Assembly (NCBI RefSeq): GCF_024206475.1 | Contig: NZ_JAMBPR010000008.1 | Coordinates: 1-64,000, forward strand | Reading direction: 5' to 3' | Source: Paraburkholderia sp. CNPSo 3274 | GTDB lineage: Bacteria > Pseudomonadota > Gammaproteobacteria > Burkholderiales > Burkholderiaceae | DNA: 64,000 nucleotides | Shown: positions 8,290-17,931 of the stretch, piece by piece | Numbering within the stretch: the stretch's first letter is position 1 | How the letters are laid out: every line of letters starts with the position of its first letter | The notes under the pieces: model-generated | What the model saw: only the letters and a program-made list of their open reading frames with translations | What the model was told of the DNA's origin: nothing | Databases searched by the model: none | Made by a program: the position numbers and the translations under genes

Positions 8290-11200
8290 ATGACCGCGCG
8301 CCCCGCGTTCGGCGACACGCCCTCGCCGCTTGATACGCCGCCCCTCGCTGATTACAAGCTCACCGACAACCTCACCGCCACGCGCGGCCGCATCTTCCTG
8401 ACCGGCACCCAGGCGCTGATCCGCCTCGCGCTCATGCAGCGCGCGCTCGACCGCGCGCATGGCCTGAACACCGCGGGCTTTATCAGCGGCTATCGCGGCT
8501 CGCCGCTCGGCATGGTCGATCAGCAGGCATGGAAGGCGAAGAAACTGCTCGAAGCCGCCGACGTGCGCTTCCTGCCCGCCATCAACGAGGAGTTGGGCGG
8601 CACCGCCGTGCTCGGCACCCAGCGCGTGGAAGCGGACGCCGAGCGCACCGTCGAAGGCGTGTTCGCGATGTGGTACGGCAAGGGCCCGGGCGTCGATCGC
8701 GCCGGCGACGCGCTCAAGCACGGCAACGCCTACGGCTCGTCGCCGCACGGCGGCGTGCTCGTGGTGGCTGGCGACGACCACGGCTGCGTGTCGTCGTCCA
8801 TGCCGCATCAGAGCGACTTCGCGCTGATGGCGTGGCACATGCCTGTCGTGAATCCGTCGAACATTGCGGACATGCTCGAATTCGGCCTGTATGGCTGGGC
8901 GCTCTCGCGCTACTCGGGCGCGTGGGTGGGCTACAAGGCGATTTCGGAAACGGTGGAGTCGGGCTCGACCGTCGATCTCGATGCAATCAAAACCGACTGG
9001 CAAGCGCCGGATTTGGCAACTGCGGGTTTTACGCCGCCGCCGGGCGGCCTGCACAACCGCTGGCCCGATCTGCCGAGTCTCGCCATCGAGCAGCGCCTCG
9101 CCGCCAAGCTCGACGCCGTGCGCCACTTCGCGCGCCTGAACAGCATCGACAAGTGGATCGCGCCGAGCCCGCACGCGAACGTGGGCATCGTCACCTGCGG
9201 CAAGGCGCACCTGGACCTGATGGAAACGCTGCGCCGTCTCGATCTCACCATCGAGGACCTGGATCGCGCGGGCGTGCGCATCTACAAGGTGGGCCTGTCG
9301 TTCCCGCTGGAGATGTCGCGTATCGACGCGTTCGTCTCGGGCCTCACCGACGTGCTCGTGATCGAAGAAAAAGGCCCGGTGATCGAGCAACAGATCAAGG
9401 ACTACCTCTACAACCGCAAGGAAGGCGCACGCCCCACGGTGATCGGCAAGCACGCCGAAGACGGCACGCTGCTGCTCTCGGAGCTGGGCGAGCTGCGCCC
9501 CTCGCGCATCCTGCCTGTCTTCGCCGCGTGGCTCGCGAAGCACCGGCCCGCGCTCGACCGCCGCGAGCGCGTGGTCGATCTCGTCGCGCCGCAAATCCTC
9601 TCGAACGCCGCCGACGCCGTGCGCCGCACGCCCTACTTCTGCTCGGGCTGCCCGCACAACACGTCGACCAAGGTGCCCGAAGGTTCGATCGCGCAGGCCG
9701 GCATTGGCTGCCACTTCATGGCCTCGTGGATGGAGCGCGACACCACGGGCCTGATCCAGATGGGCGGTGAAGGCGTGGACTGGGCGGCACATTCGATGTT
9801 CACGAAGATGCCGCACGTGTTCCAGAATCTCGGCGACGGCACCTACTTTCATTCAGGCATCCTTGCGATTCGCCAGGCGGTGGCGACGAAGACCAACATC
9901 ACCTACAAGATCCTCTACAACGACGCCGTGGCAATGACGGGCGGCCAGCCCGTGGACGGCAGCATTTCCGTGCCGCAGATCACGCGTCAGGTGGAGGCCG
10001 AAGGCGTCTCGCGCTTCGTGGTGGTGAGCGACGAGCCCGAGAAGTACGACGGTCATCACGGCCTGTTCCCGAAGGGCACGACGTTCCATCACCGCAGCGA
10101 GCTTGATACGGTCCAGCGCGAACTGCGCGAAACGCCGGGCGTGACCGTGCTGATCTACGACCAGACCTGCGCCGCCGAAAAGCGCCGCCGCCGCAAGAAA
10201 GGCGAATTCCCCGACCCGGACAAGCGCCTCTTCATCAACGAGGAAGTGTGCGAAGGCTGCGGCGATTGCGGCGTGCAGTCGAATTGTCTGTCGGTCGAAC
10301 CTGTGGAAACGGAGCTTGGCCGCAAGCGCCGCATCGACCAGTCGTCGTGCAACAAGGACTACTCGTGCGTGAACGGCTTCTGCCCGAGCTTCGTGACCAT
10401 CGAGGGCGGCAAGCTCAAGAAGGCCGCAGGCGCGGCGTTCGATCCGCAGGCGCTCGCGGCGCGCGTGAATGCGCTGCCGGTTCCGGCCACGCAGCTCGAC
10501 AACGCGCCCTACGACATCCTCGTGACGGGCGTGGGCGGCACCGGTGTCGTAACGGTGGGCGCGCTCATCAGCATGGCCGCGCATCTGGAAGGCAAGAGCG
10601 CTTCGGTGCTCGACTTCATGGGCTTCGCGCAGAAGGGCGGCTCGGTGCTCTCGTTCGTGCGCTTCGCGGCGACCGACGCGCTGCTCAACCAGGTGCGCAT
10701 CGACACGCAGCAGGCCGACCTGCTGCTCGCCTGCGACATGGTGGTGGGCGCCAGCGCCGACGCGCTGCAAACGGTGCGACACGACCGCACGCGCATCGTC
10801 GTGAACACGCATGAGATTCCGAACGCGTCGTTCGTGCAGAACCCAGAAGCGAACCTGCACGCCGATGCGCTGCTCGCGAAGATGCGGCACGCGGCGACGA
10901 ATGGCGCAACGTCGGCGCAAGATCCGCTCTCAGCTTGCGACGCCCAGGCGCTCGCGCAGCGTTATCTCGGCGACACGATCGGCGCGAACATCGTGATGCT
11001 CGGCTTTGCGTGGCAACTTGGCCTCGTGCCGGTTTCGTTCGCGGCGCTCACGCGTGCCATCGAACTGAACAACGTGGCCGTGCAGGCGAACCTGTTCGCG
11101 TTCTCCATCGGCCGCATGGCCGCCGCCGACCCGGCCGCGCTCGAAGCGCTCGACACGCAACGTGCGGCAGCCGCGAAAGCCACGGCGCGCAAGCTCACGC

Positions 11201-11925
11201 AAACGCTCGACGAACTGATCGCCGACCGCGAAGCGCGTCTGCTCGCTTATGGCGGCGCGAGCTGCGTGAAGCGTTATCGCGCGCTGGTCGACGCCGCACG
11301 CAACGCCGACAAGCGTGCTGAGAAAACGCTCGCGCGCGCCGTCGCGACCACGTTCTATCGGCTGCTGGCCGTGAAGGACGAATACGAAGTCGCGCGCCTG
11401 CACGCCGACCCGGCGTTCCGCGCCGCGCTCGAAGCACAGTTCGAAGGCACGGCCGGCAGCGATTTCACCGTGAAGTTCAACCTCGCGCCGCCGCTCATCG
11501 CGCGCGAGAAGAACGGCCAGCCTCCGCGCAAGATGCAGTTCGGCCAGTGGCTGTGGAGCGCATTCGGGCTGCTGAAGAAGGGCCGCAGCGTGCGCGGCAC
11601 GTGGCTCGATCCGTTCGGCAAGACGCTGGAGCGCCGCATGGAGCGCGCACTCGCCGGCGACTACGAGGCGACGCTGCGCGGTGCGTTCGCAAGCCTCACC
11701 GCCGAAAACGCAGACGACATTGCCAAGCTCGCCAATCTGCATCAACGTGTGCGTGGCTATGGGCACGTGAAGCTTGCGAACCTCGCGGCGGTGAAACGCA
11801 GCGAGCGCGAACTGGCGGCGCGCCTTGCCATCGACGTGAAGACGAGCACGGCAGTGCAAGAGGCACTCGCGTCGTTCAAGGGCGCGGGCGCGTTGCGCGG
11901 CATTCCGGTGGTCGTGGCGAAGTAA
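8290..11925 (+). CDS. Indolepyruvate ferredoxin oxidoreductase, fused alpha-beta
   Basis: A single 1211-aa chain joining the alpha (thiamine-diphosphate) and beta (gamma-type) subunits of indolepyruvate:ferredoxin oxidoreductase. The enzyme oxidatively decarboxylates aryl-pyruvates from aromatic amino acids to aryl-acetyl-CoA. Seen features: N-terminal pyrimidine-binding region (GFISGYRGSPLGMVD), TPP region (FCSGCPHNTST), a ferredoxin-like cysteine cluster CEGCGDCGVQSNC near residue 654, and the beta domain opening with GVGGTGVVTVG. The start at 8290 was preferred to 8275 because GGAG lies nine bases before it, directly after the hairpin element. Fused forms are usual in Burkholderiales. Confidence 0.95.
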   Translation: MTARPAFGDTPSPLDTPPLADYKLTDNLTATRGRIFLTGTQALIRLALMQRALDRAHGLNTAGFISGYRGSPLGMVDQQAWKAKKLLEAADVRFLPAINEELGGTAVLGTQRVEADAERTVEGVFAMWYGKGPGVDRAGDALKHGNAYGSSPHGGVLVVAGDDHGCVSSSMPHQSDFALMAWHMPVVNPSNIADMLEFGLYGWALSRYSGAWVGYKAISETVESGSTVDLDAIKTDWQAPDLATAGFTPPPGGLHNRWPDLPSLAIEQRLAAKLDAVRHFARLNSIDKWIAPSPHANVGIVTCGKAHLDLMETLRRLDLTIEDLDRAGVRIYKVGLSFPLEMSRIDAFVSGLTDVLVIEEKGPVIEQQIKDYLYNRKEGARPTVIGKHAEDGTLLLSELGELRPSRILPVFAAWLAKHRPALDRRERVVDLVAPQILSNAADAVRRTPYFCSGCPHNTSTKVPEGSIAQAGIGCHFMASWMERDTTGLIQMGGEGVDWAAHSMFTKMPHVFQNLGDGTYFHSGILAIRQAVATKTNITYKILYNDAVAMTGGQPVDGSISVPQITRQVEAEGVSRFVVVSDEPEKYDGHHGLFPKGTTFHHRSELDTVQRELRETPGVTVLIYDQTCAAEKRRRRKKGEFPDPDKRLFINEEVCEGCGDCGVQSNCLSVEPVETELGRKRRIDQSSCNKDYSCVNGFCPSFVTIEGGKLKKAAGAAFDPQALAARVNALPVPATQLDNAPYDILVTGVGGTGVVTVGALISMAAHLEGKSASVLDFMGFAQKGGSVLSFVRFAATDALLNQVRIDTQQADLLLACDMVVGASADALQTVRHDRTRIVVNTHEIPNASFVQNPEANLHADALLAKMRHAATNGATSAQDPLSACDAQALAQRYLGDTIGANIVMLGFAWQLGLVPVSFAALTRAIELNNVAVQANLFAFSIGRMAAADPAALEALDTQRAAAAKATARKLTQTLDELIADREARLLAYGGASCVKRYRALVDAARNADKRAEKTLARAVATTFYRLLAVKDEYEVARLHADPAFRAALEAQFEGTAGSDFTVKFNLAPPLIAREKNGQPPRKMQFGQWLWSAFGLLKKGRSVRGTWLDPFGKTLERRMERALAGDYEATLRGAFASLTAENADDIAKLANLHQRVRGYGHVKLANLAAVKRSERELAARLAIDVKTSTAVQEALASFKGAGALRGIPVVVAK

Positions 11926-11943
11926 GCTGAGGTGAAGCTGGCA

Positions 11944-11981
11944 AGCGCGCGCCGTTCATCTGAATGGCGCGCGCTTTTTTT
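11944..11981 (+). terminator. Rho-independent terminator
   Basis: AGCGCGCGCCGTTC-ATCT-GAATGGCGCGCGCT is a 14-bp stem (one G-T pair) with a tetraloop, followed by seven Ts. It ends the oxidoreductase transcript and faces the convergent cutC. Confidence 0.9.
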
Positions 11982-11986
11982 ATGAA

Positions 11987-12688
11987 TCAGGCGTCGAGCA
12001 AGTTCCGCACGCGCAGCACCTGGCTTTCGTCGACGGGAGCGAGCCCTCTACCGTCAACGCGCACGCCCGAGCCAAAGTGAACCGCGCGCAAGCGCGTCGC
12101 GCTCACGAATTGCGCAACGCGATCGACCCTCAGTCCCGCGCCCGCGAGCACCGTGCAATGCGTGTGCGCCGCACGCTGCACGAGCGTTTCGATTTGCGCC
12201 TGCGCGTCCAGCACCGAAGGCTTGCCGCCCGACGTGAGGACGTTCGTCACGGCGTCGAAACCGAGCAGCACGTCGAACGCTTCGTGCAGATCGCGCGCTT
12301 CGTCGAACGCGCGATGAAACGTGAGCGGCATGCCGTCGGCGGCGTCGATCGCGCGCTGCATTCCTTCGCGATCCACTTCATGCGAAGGCGTGAGCATCCC
12401 GATCACGACCGCATGCGCGCCCGCGAGCTTCGCGGCGCGCACGTCGCGCAGCATGACCTCGTAATCGTTCGAATCGTAAACAAATGACCGGCTGTGCGGC
12501 CGCACGATCACGTTCACGGGAATCGCCACCGCCGCGACCACGGCTTCGATCATGCCGATGCTCGGCGTGAGGCCGCCCTCGCCCATCGCGGTAACGAGTT
12601 CGAGACGATCCGCGCCGCCGCGCTCAGCGGCTTGCGCATCGGCGACAGTGGTCGCGATGACTTCCAGCAGAACCCGTTCATGTTGCAT
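11987..12688 (-). CDS. cutC: CutC-family protein
   Basis: A 233-aa TIM-barrel protein of the CutC family, historically linked to copper homeostasis, although the direct role is disputed. Typical motifs are the opening LLEVIATTVADAQAAERGGA, DRLELVTAMGEGGLTPS, VIVRPHSRSFVYDSNDYEVM, LTFHRAFDEARD and GGKPSVLDA. The start at 12688 (MQHERVLLEV) gives the usual family length; nine more in-frame residues upstream lack conservation. It starts only 48 bases from the end of the upstream EAL gene on the same strand. Confidence 0.92.
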   Translation of the reverse strand: MQHERVLLEVIATTVADAQAAERGGADRLELVTAMGEGGLTPSIGMIEAVVAAVAIPVNVIVRPHSRSFVYDSNDYEVMLRDVRAAKLAGAHAVVIGMLTPSHEVDREGMQRAIDAADGMPLTFHRAFDEARDLHEAFDVLLGFDAVTNVLTSGGKPSVLDAQAQIETLVQRAAHTHCTVLAGAGLRVDRVAQFVSATRLRAVHFGSGVRVDGRGLAPVDESQVLRVRNLLDA

Positions 12689-12736
12689 GTTTGCGCGCCA
12701 TGTCGTGAAGAACACGACATGATCGCAGATGCACGC

Positions 12737-14002
12737 CTACTCGAACCAGTCGATATCGCCGCACAATACGCACAGGCGCTCGCCCACCTGCACCGCCATC
12801 GAAAGCGTCAAGCACGGCAGCGCCTCGTTGATCGACAGATACGGTCCGGTCACGTGCACGCGCCCCGGCGTCACGAGCGCCGAGCGGAAATACGGCCTGC
12901 GCAGCCAGCTCGCGCCTTGCGCGTCCTCCAGCGGCAAAAAGCGCGCATCGCGCTCCGCGCGATCGACGCGCAGCACCACGTTGCGGCCCGCCTGCCTGCC
13001 GTTCGAATCGAGCAGATAGCAGCGCGCCGCATGATCGAGCGCGAGGAAGTTCCAGCACACCTCCTCCAGCGGTTCGCCAGCCGAGAGCCGTTCGGCCGCG
13101 CGCTCGAACGCACGCTGATAAGGCGCCAGGCGATTCGTCTCGCCGCGTTCGCGCGTTTCGGTCTGCTGACGAAAACGCTCCGTCGCCTCGGCGATCACAC
13201 CTTGCGCCTGGGCGGCGTCGGCGAGTCCGGGCGCTGGCCGCGCGAAGAAGAAGCCCTGCACGAAGTCCGCGTTGCACGCGAGCGCGAGCTGCGCCTCGTG
13301 TTCCGTCTCCACGCCTTCGATCAGCACGAGCTTGCCCGCGTCGTGCAGGAGCGCGACGAGCGCGGGCAGCGTTGCGGCCATGTCGGCGCGATGCTGCGCG
13401 TGCATGAGCATGATGCGGTCGAGCTTCACGATGTCGGGATTGAGCTGCCACACGCGGCCAATATCGACGTTGCCCGCGCCGAAGTCGTCGAGCGCCACGA
13501 GAAAGCCACGCTCGCGAAACGTCGCCACGGCCTGCGCGAGGGCGTCGAGGTCCGTCGCCTCGTCCTCCAGCACCTCCAGCACGACGCGCCGCGGCGCGAT
13601 GTTCAGCCGCCGCAGGTTCGCGAGCAGCGCCGCCGAGTGATACGCCTCGATCAGCGTGCCCGGATGCACGTTGAGAAAGAGCCACTCGCGCTCCGCGCCG
13701 AGCAGCGCGAAGTTCTCCAGATGCAGCCCCTGGGCGAGCCGGTCCACCAACAGCGCTTCGCCCACGCGCGCGGCGTCGCCGAACACGTCGAGCGGCGAGA
13801 CCGGGCGGTCGAGTGGATCGTGCGCGCGCAGCAGCCCTTCGTAGCCCACCGCACGCATGTGCGAGAGGCTGAACACCGGCTGGAACACGCTCGTGAGCGT
13901 GAGGTCGCCATGGTGTGCGCTGTAGCGCTGCAGCCCCGAAGTGACGCTGAGATCGAAGCCGTGGGGGGCCACGGCTGTTTTGTCCTGTTGCTCTGTGATC
14001 AT
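12737..14002 (-). CDS. EAL domain protein with YkuI_C-like sensor domain
   Basis: A 421-aa cytoplasmic protein. The EAL domain (about 25-260) shows YEGLLRAHDP, VLEVLEDEATD, DDFGAGN, KLDRIM and IEGVETEHE, so most metal and c-di-GMP contacts look present although the signature is EGL. Residues about 290-420 resemble the PAS-like YkuI_C domain (CYLLDSNGRQAGRNV, RRPYFRSAL, GPYLSI). The likely role is c-di-GMP hydrolysis or binding controlled by a small signal. The start at 14002 was chosen from domain alignment; the open frame extends a further 100 codons without a credible N-terminus. No strong Shine-Dalgarno is visible. Confidence 0.88.
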   Translation of the reverse strand: MITEQQDKTAVAPHGFDLSVTSGLQRYSAHHGDLTLTSVFQPVFSLSHMRAVGYEGLLRAHDPLDRPVSPLDVFGDAARVGEALLVDRLAQGLHLENFALLGAEREWLFLNVHPGTLIEAYHSAALLANLRRLNIAPRRVVLEVLEDEATDLDALAQAVATFRERGFLVALDDFGAGNVDIGRVWQLNPDIVKLDRIMLMHAQHRADMAATLPALVALLHDAGKLVLIEGVETEHEAQLALACNADFVQGFFFARPAPGLADAAQAQGVIAEATERFRQQTETRERGETNRLAPYQRAFERAAERLSAGEPLEEVCWNFLALDHAARCYLLDSNGRQAGRNVVLRVDRAERDARFLPLEDAQGASWLRRPYFRSALVTPGRVHVTGPYLSINEALPCLTLSMAVQVGERLCVLCGDIDWFE

Positions 14003-14498
14003 GCCATCCTCTAGCGCGTAGGAAGGACGCTGCAGTCCGCACAGCCTCTGCACGGCCTGCGCTTTCCTCCATAGCCTGATTTTCGTTGCGTCACAGGAGG
14101 GATCAAGCAAGGTCCGTGCTCGCTCGCACTGCGATCTGGCACGCATCGGGAAATGCGTTCGCGCCCATCGCGTGCGCAGCGATTGGGCACGCCATGCACC
14201 ACGCGAGACATCGCACGGCGCACCGATATCGTGCGCCTTTCCACGCGCCTTTGCTTTAATCGTGGCGCACACAAGGCGGACAAATTGCCGCATTTTCGGC
14301 AAATATCGGGCTTGCCACGCATTCGCCGTGCGCGCTTCGCGACGGCTTACAGACGCGTCGGGCTAAACTGTCCCTCGACCGGCGCGCCCCTCTCTAATGC
14401 GCGCCAGAACGCAGTGCCGCACCGCGCGTGAAAAGAGGCGTCCGTCCCCTCTTCAGCGCTTCCCCGCCTGTTCCGTTTGGCCCCCGCTACGTTTTTCG
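14003..14498. other. Intergenic region between divergent genes
   Basis: About 500 bases separate the divergent EAL protein and antiporter genes. Both reading frames run open into it, but I see no domain-like sequence, repeat or clear promoter boxes. It presumably holds two divergent promoters. Confidence 0.5.
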
Positions 14499-16166
14499 AT
14501 GGACATCCTCTTCACCGTTCTCATTCTGCTGCTTGCTGTCGCCGTGTCCGGCGTCATCACGCGCACCGTGCCCCTCAAGCTGCCGTTGCCGCTCGTGCAG
14601 ATCGGCATTGGCGCGCTTCTCACGTTTCCGCTCGTGAATCCGCACGTCACGTTCGATCCCGACATCTTCATGGCGCTGTTCATTCCACCGCTGCTGTTCG
14701 CGGATGGCTGGCGCATGCCCAAACGCGAGTTCTTCATGCAGCGCCGCGCGATCCTCATGCTCGCGCTCGGCCTCGTGCTGCTGACGGTCGTCGCCGTGGG
14801 CTATTTCGTGCACTGGCTCGTGCCGCAGATCTCGCTGCCCGTGGCATTCGCGCTCGCCGCCGTGCTCTCGCCCACCGACGCCGTCGCGCTCTCGGGCATC
14901 GCGGGCAAGGACCGCATTCCCGCGCAGCTCATGCACATCCTCGAAGGCGAAGCGCTGATGAACGACGCCTCGGGCCTCGTCGCGCTCAAGTTCGCCGTGG
15001 CGGCCGCGCTCACCGGCTATTTTTCGCTGCGCGCGGCGGCGCTCAGCTTCGTCCTGATCGCGGCGGGCGGTCTCGCGCTGGGGGCGGCGATCGGCTGGCT
15101 CTTCAGCTTTGTTTCGGAGCGCTTTCTCAACGTGAACGAAGACGGCGACCCCGCGCCCGGCGTCGTGCTCACCTTGCTGATTCCGTTCGCGGCGTATCTG
15201 TTCGCCGAGCACCTCGACGTGTCCGGCGTGCTCGCGGCCGTTTCCGCCGGCATGACGATGAACTACACGAGCATCGCGCACAAAGGACCGGTGTCGACAC
15301 GCGTGCGCGCAACGAGCACCTGGTCGATGATCGAGTTCGTCTTCAACGGCATGGTGTTCACGCTGCTCGGCCTGCAGTTCCCGGGCATTCTCGGCAAGGC
15401 GCTGCTCGACGCGCACCACACGAGCAACGTGCAAATGCTGCGCCTCATCGGCTATATCGCCGCCGTGCTCGCAGCGCTCTACGCCATGCGCTTCGGCTGG
15501 GTGTGGCTGCTGCGCTGGGTGGCGAGCCGCCGCGCCGCGCGTCACGGCGTGACGAACGCGGTACCGGGTCTGCGCACCGTGGCGATCACGACGGTGGCGG
15601 GCGTGCGGGGCGCGGTGACGCTCGCGGGCGTGCTCTCGCTGCCTGTGGCGCTCGCCAACGGCAGCCCGCTGCCGGGGCGCGACAGCGCCATTTTCATTGC
15701 GACAGGTGTGATTCTCGCGTCTCTGCTGGTGGCGATCGTGGGCCTGCCGCTCTTGCTGCGCGGCGTGCGGCGCGGCGCGCAGGGACCGCACGCGGCCGAG
15801 GAGCGCGCGGCGCGCATCCAGGCGGCGCAAGCGGGAATCCGCGCCGTGGATGCGGTGCACGAAAAGGTGAGCGAGGATCTCGACGAATCGCAGGCCGCCT
15901 ACGCCGCCGACACGACCGCGCGCGTGATGGACACCTACCGCCGGCGCCTCGCCTCGCTCGACGCCGACCGCGACCGCAGCGCGAACGCGCGCCGCGCTGA
16001 CGCGCTGGAACTGGAAATGCGCCTCGCCGGCGTGCGCGCCGAACGCGCGACGCTGCTCAAGCTGCGCAACCTGATGCAGATCAACGACGAAACGCTGGCG
16101 AAGCTGATGCGCGAAGTCGATCTTTCGGAAACCGCGATGACGACGCGCGGGCGCAATCGCAACTGA
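14499..16166 (+). CDS. CPA1-family Na+/H+ antiporter
   Basis: A 555-aa inner-membrane cation:proton antiporter. About twelve hydrophobic segments cover residues 1-420. The transport core is recognisable from AAVLSPTDAVALSG (unwound helix region) and LEGEALMNDASGLVALKF, whose ND pair is the CPA1 ion-binding signature. The final 130 residues form a charged cytoplasmic tail with probable helical coiled coil (many E/R/A repeats). Start at 14499 (MDILFTVLILLLAVAV) begins the first helix. Likely role is pH and sodium homeostasis; specificity between Na+ and K+ is not readable. Confidence 0.9.
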   Translation: MDILFTVLILLLAVAVSGVITRTVPLKLPLPLVQIGIGALLTFPLVNPHVTFDPDIFMALFIPPLLFADGWRMPKREFFMQRRAILMLALGLVLLTVVAVGYFVHWLVPQISLPVAFALAAVLSPTDAVALSGIAGKDRIPAQLMHILEGEALMNDASGLVALKFAVAAALTGYFSLRAAALSFVLIAAGGLALGAAIGWLFSFVSERFLNVNEDGDPAPGVVLTLLIPFAAYLFAEHLDVSGVLAAVSAGMTMNYTSIAHKGPVSTRVRATSTWSMIEFVFNGMVFTLLGLQFPGILGKALLDAHHTSNVQMLRLIGYIAAVLAALYAMRFGWVWLLRWVASRRAARHGVTNAVPGLRTVAITTVAGVRGAVTLAGVLSLPVALANGSPLPGRDSAIFIATGVILASLLVAIVGLPLLLRGVRRGAQGPHAAEERAARIQAAQAGIRAVDAVHEKVSEDLDESQAAYAADTTARVMDTYRRRLASLDADRDRSANARRADALELEMRLAGVRAERATLLKLRNLMQINDETLAKLMREVDLSETAMTTRGRNRN

Positions 16167-16187
16167 GCGCGCGCCTCGCGCAGAGTA

Positions 16188-16231
16188 GAAAAACGGGAGA
16201 AAGAAAACGCGGCGCCGAGGACCGGCGCCGC
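16188..16231 (-). terminator. Terminator for the NCS2 permease
   Basis: GCGGCGCCG-AGGAC-CGGCGCCGC (16209-16231) is a perfect nine-base inverted repeat. On the minus strand it is followed by GTTTTCTTTCTCCCGTTTTT, which fits termination of the permease transcript. It may also stop the antiporter transcript from the other side. Confidence 0.7.
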
Positions 16232-16254
16232 ATATCGCGCTAAGGCGGTGAGGC

Positions 16255-17559
16255 TTAAACCGCCGCTTCCTGCGCCGGTTTGCGGCGCAGCAGCGCGTAG
16301 AGAATGATCGCGCCGAACGTGGCGGTGCCGATGCCGCCCAGTCCGAAGCCGCCGAGCTTGAGCGAGAAGTCGCCCGCGCCGAGCACGAGCGTGACCGCAG
16401 CGACGATCAGATTGCGGTTGTCCGAGAAGTCCACCTTGTTGACGACCCAGATACGCGCGCCCGTCACGGCGATCAGACCGAACACGACGATCGAGACGCC
16501 GCCCAGCACCGGGCCCGGAATCGTCTGAATGACGGCGCCGAACTTCGGCGAGAAACCGAGCACGAGCGCGATGACCGCGGCGATCACAAACACGAGCGTC
16601 GAATAGATTTTCGTCACGGCCATCACGCCGATGTTTTCCGCGTAGGTCGTGACACCCGTGCCGCCCGCGAAGCCCGAGACAATCGTGGCGAGCCCGTCGC
16701 CGATGAACGCGCGGCCCACGTAGCGGTCGAGGTTGTAGCCCGTCATCGCGGAGACAGCCTTGATGTGGCCGAGGTTCTCCGCCACCAGAATCACGGCGAT
16801 CGGCACGAGCAGCGTCATGGCGTGCGGGTCGAACACAGGCGCGGTGAACTTCGGCATGCCGAACCAGGCGGCGTTCCCGACGATCGAGAAGTCGATCGGC
16901 TTGCCCATGCCCATGCCGTTCGTGACGATCGCGTAGATCACATAGGCGATCAGGAGGCCGACGAGAATCAGCAAACGCTGCAGCGTGCCGCGCGTGAACA
17001 CCGCCACGCCACCCACGCAGAGCACGGTGACGATGGCCATCCACGAGTCGAAGATCGAGCCGCTCACGCCCTTCACCGCGATGGGCGCGAGATTCAGCCC
17101 GATCACGCAGACAATCGCACCGGTCACCACCGGCGGCATGAGCGTTTCGATCCACTTGGTGCCGACAGCCGAGACGAGCAGGCCGATCAGCGTATAAGCC
17201 ACGCCGCACGCGATGATGCCGCCGAGCGCGACCGGAATGTTGGGATTGGGTCCCTGCCCGCCGTAGCCCGTCACGGCGATCACGAGACCGATGAACGCGA
17301 AGCTCGAACCGAGATAGCTCGGCACGCGCCCGCCCACCACCACGAAGAACAGCAGCGTGCCGACACCCGACATGAAAATGCACAGGTTCGGGTCGAAGCC
17401 CATGAGCAGCGGCGCGAGCACGGTCGAGCCGAACATGGCGACGACGTGCTGCACGCCCATGGCGAACATCTGCGGCCAGGCCAGCCGCTCGTCGGGGGCC
17501 ACGACGCTGCGGGCGTCACCCGTCTGCGCGCGCCAGCGGGGGAAATAGGAGTCGGACAT
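16255..17559 (-). CDS. NCS2 nucleobase permease (RutG/UraA-like)
   Basis: A 434-aa membrane protein of the nucleobase:cation symporter-2 family (SLC23), with about 14 hydrophobic segments. Family landmarks are MGVQHVVAMFGSTVLAPLL near 32, the GSSFAFIG block, AENLGHIKAVSAMTGYNLDR near 245, and GFAGGTGVTTYAENIGVMA. The ENLGHIKAV motif resembles the pyrimidine permease RutG more than the xanthine/urate members, so uracil uptake is most likely. The start at 17559 follows AGAGGAA at proper spacing; the longer frame is not conserved-looking. Confidence 0.9.
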   Translation of the reverse strand: MSDSYFPRWRAQTGDARSVVAPDERLAWPQMFAMGVQHVVAMFGSTVLAPLLMGFDPNLCIFMSGVGTLLFFVVVGGRVPSYLGSSFAFIGLVIAVTGYGGQGPNPNIPVALGGIIACGVAYTLIGLLVSAVGTKWIETLMPPVVTGAIVCVIGLNLAPIAVKGVSGSIFDSWMAIVTVLCVGGVAVFTRGTLQRLLILVGLLIAYVIYAIVTNGMGMGKPIDFSIVGNAAWFGMPKFTAPVFDPHAMTLLVPIAVILVAENLGHIKAVSAMTGYNLDRYVGRAFIGDGLATIVSGFAGGTGVTTYAENIGVMAVTKIYSTLVFVIAAVIALVLGFSPKFGAVIQTIPGPVLGGVSIVVFGLIAVTGARIWVVNKVDFSDNRNLIVAAVTLVLGAGDFSLKLGGFGLGGIGTATFGAIILYALLRRKPAQEAAV

Positions 17560-17764
17560 GGGTTCCTCTTGTCGGCGTGATTTGCGGTTTTGGTTCTGGT
17601 TTTGATCGTTGGCGCGCACGCATCGATGCAACGGCCGCCCTTGATGCAGGTCAGGCGGGAGTGTACGGAGCCGCAATCGGCGTGGCAAGCCGGATGTCGG
17701 GCGTCCGAAACCACCGCGGCAGCCGTCGACGTGAGTTATGAAGTCAACATCGAATGGAGTTTCA

Positions 17765-17905
17765 GATTCCTCCTATATGGAGGGTGGGATGCCGGATTTA
17801 GACTGGCCTTGCTGCGTGACCCCCACGAGAGTTCATGCAGAGTTTGTAAGTTGTAAACTCTCCGACTTCCCCGCTCCTGCCCCCCGCTGGAGCGGTTTTT
17901 TTTGC
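17765..17905 (+). ncRNA. Candidate small RNA with intrinsic terminator
   Basis: A plus-strand intrinsic terminator (CCGCTCC, 11-base loop, GGAGCGG, then eight Ts; 17871-17903) has no protein gene in front of it. The nearest plus gene ends at 16166, with the permease on the opposite strand between. Two more stems lie upstream: CCTCC-TATAT-GGAGG (17769-17783) and AGAGTTT-GTAAGTTGT-AAACTCT (17839-17861). This fits a roughly 140-base structured RNA. The 5' end and promoter were not found. The rest of the 17560-17931 gap holds no gene I can support. Confidence 0.42.
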
Positions 17906-17931
17906 CCGCGCAATTTGAGCCCTTCGCCCGT

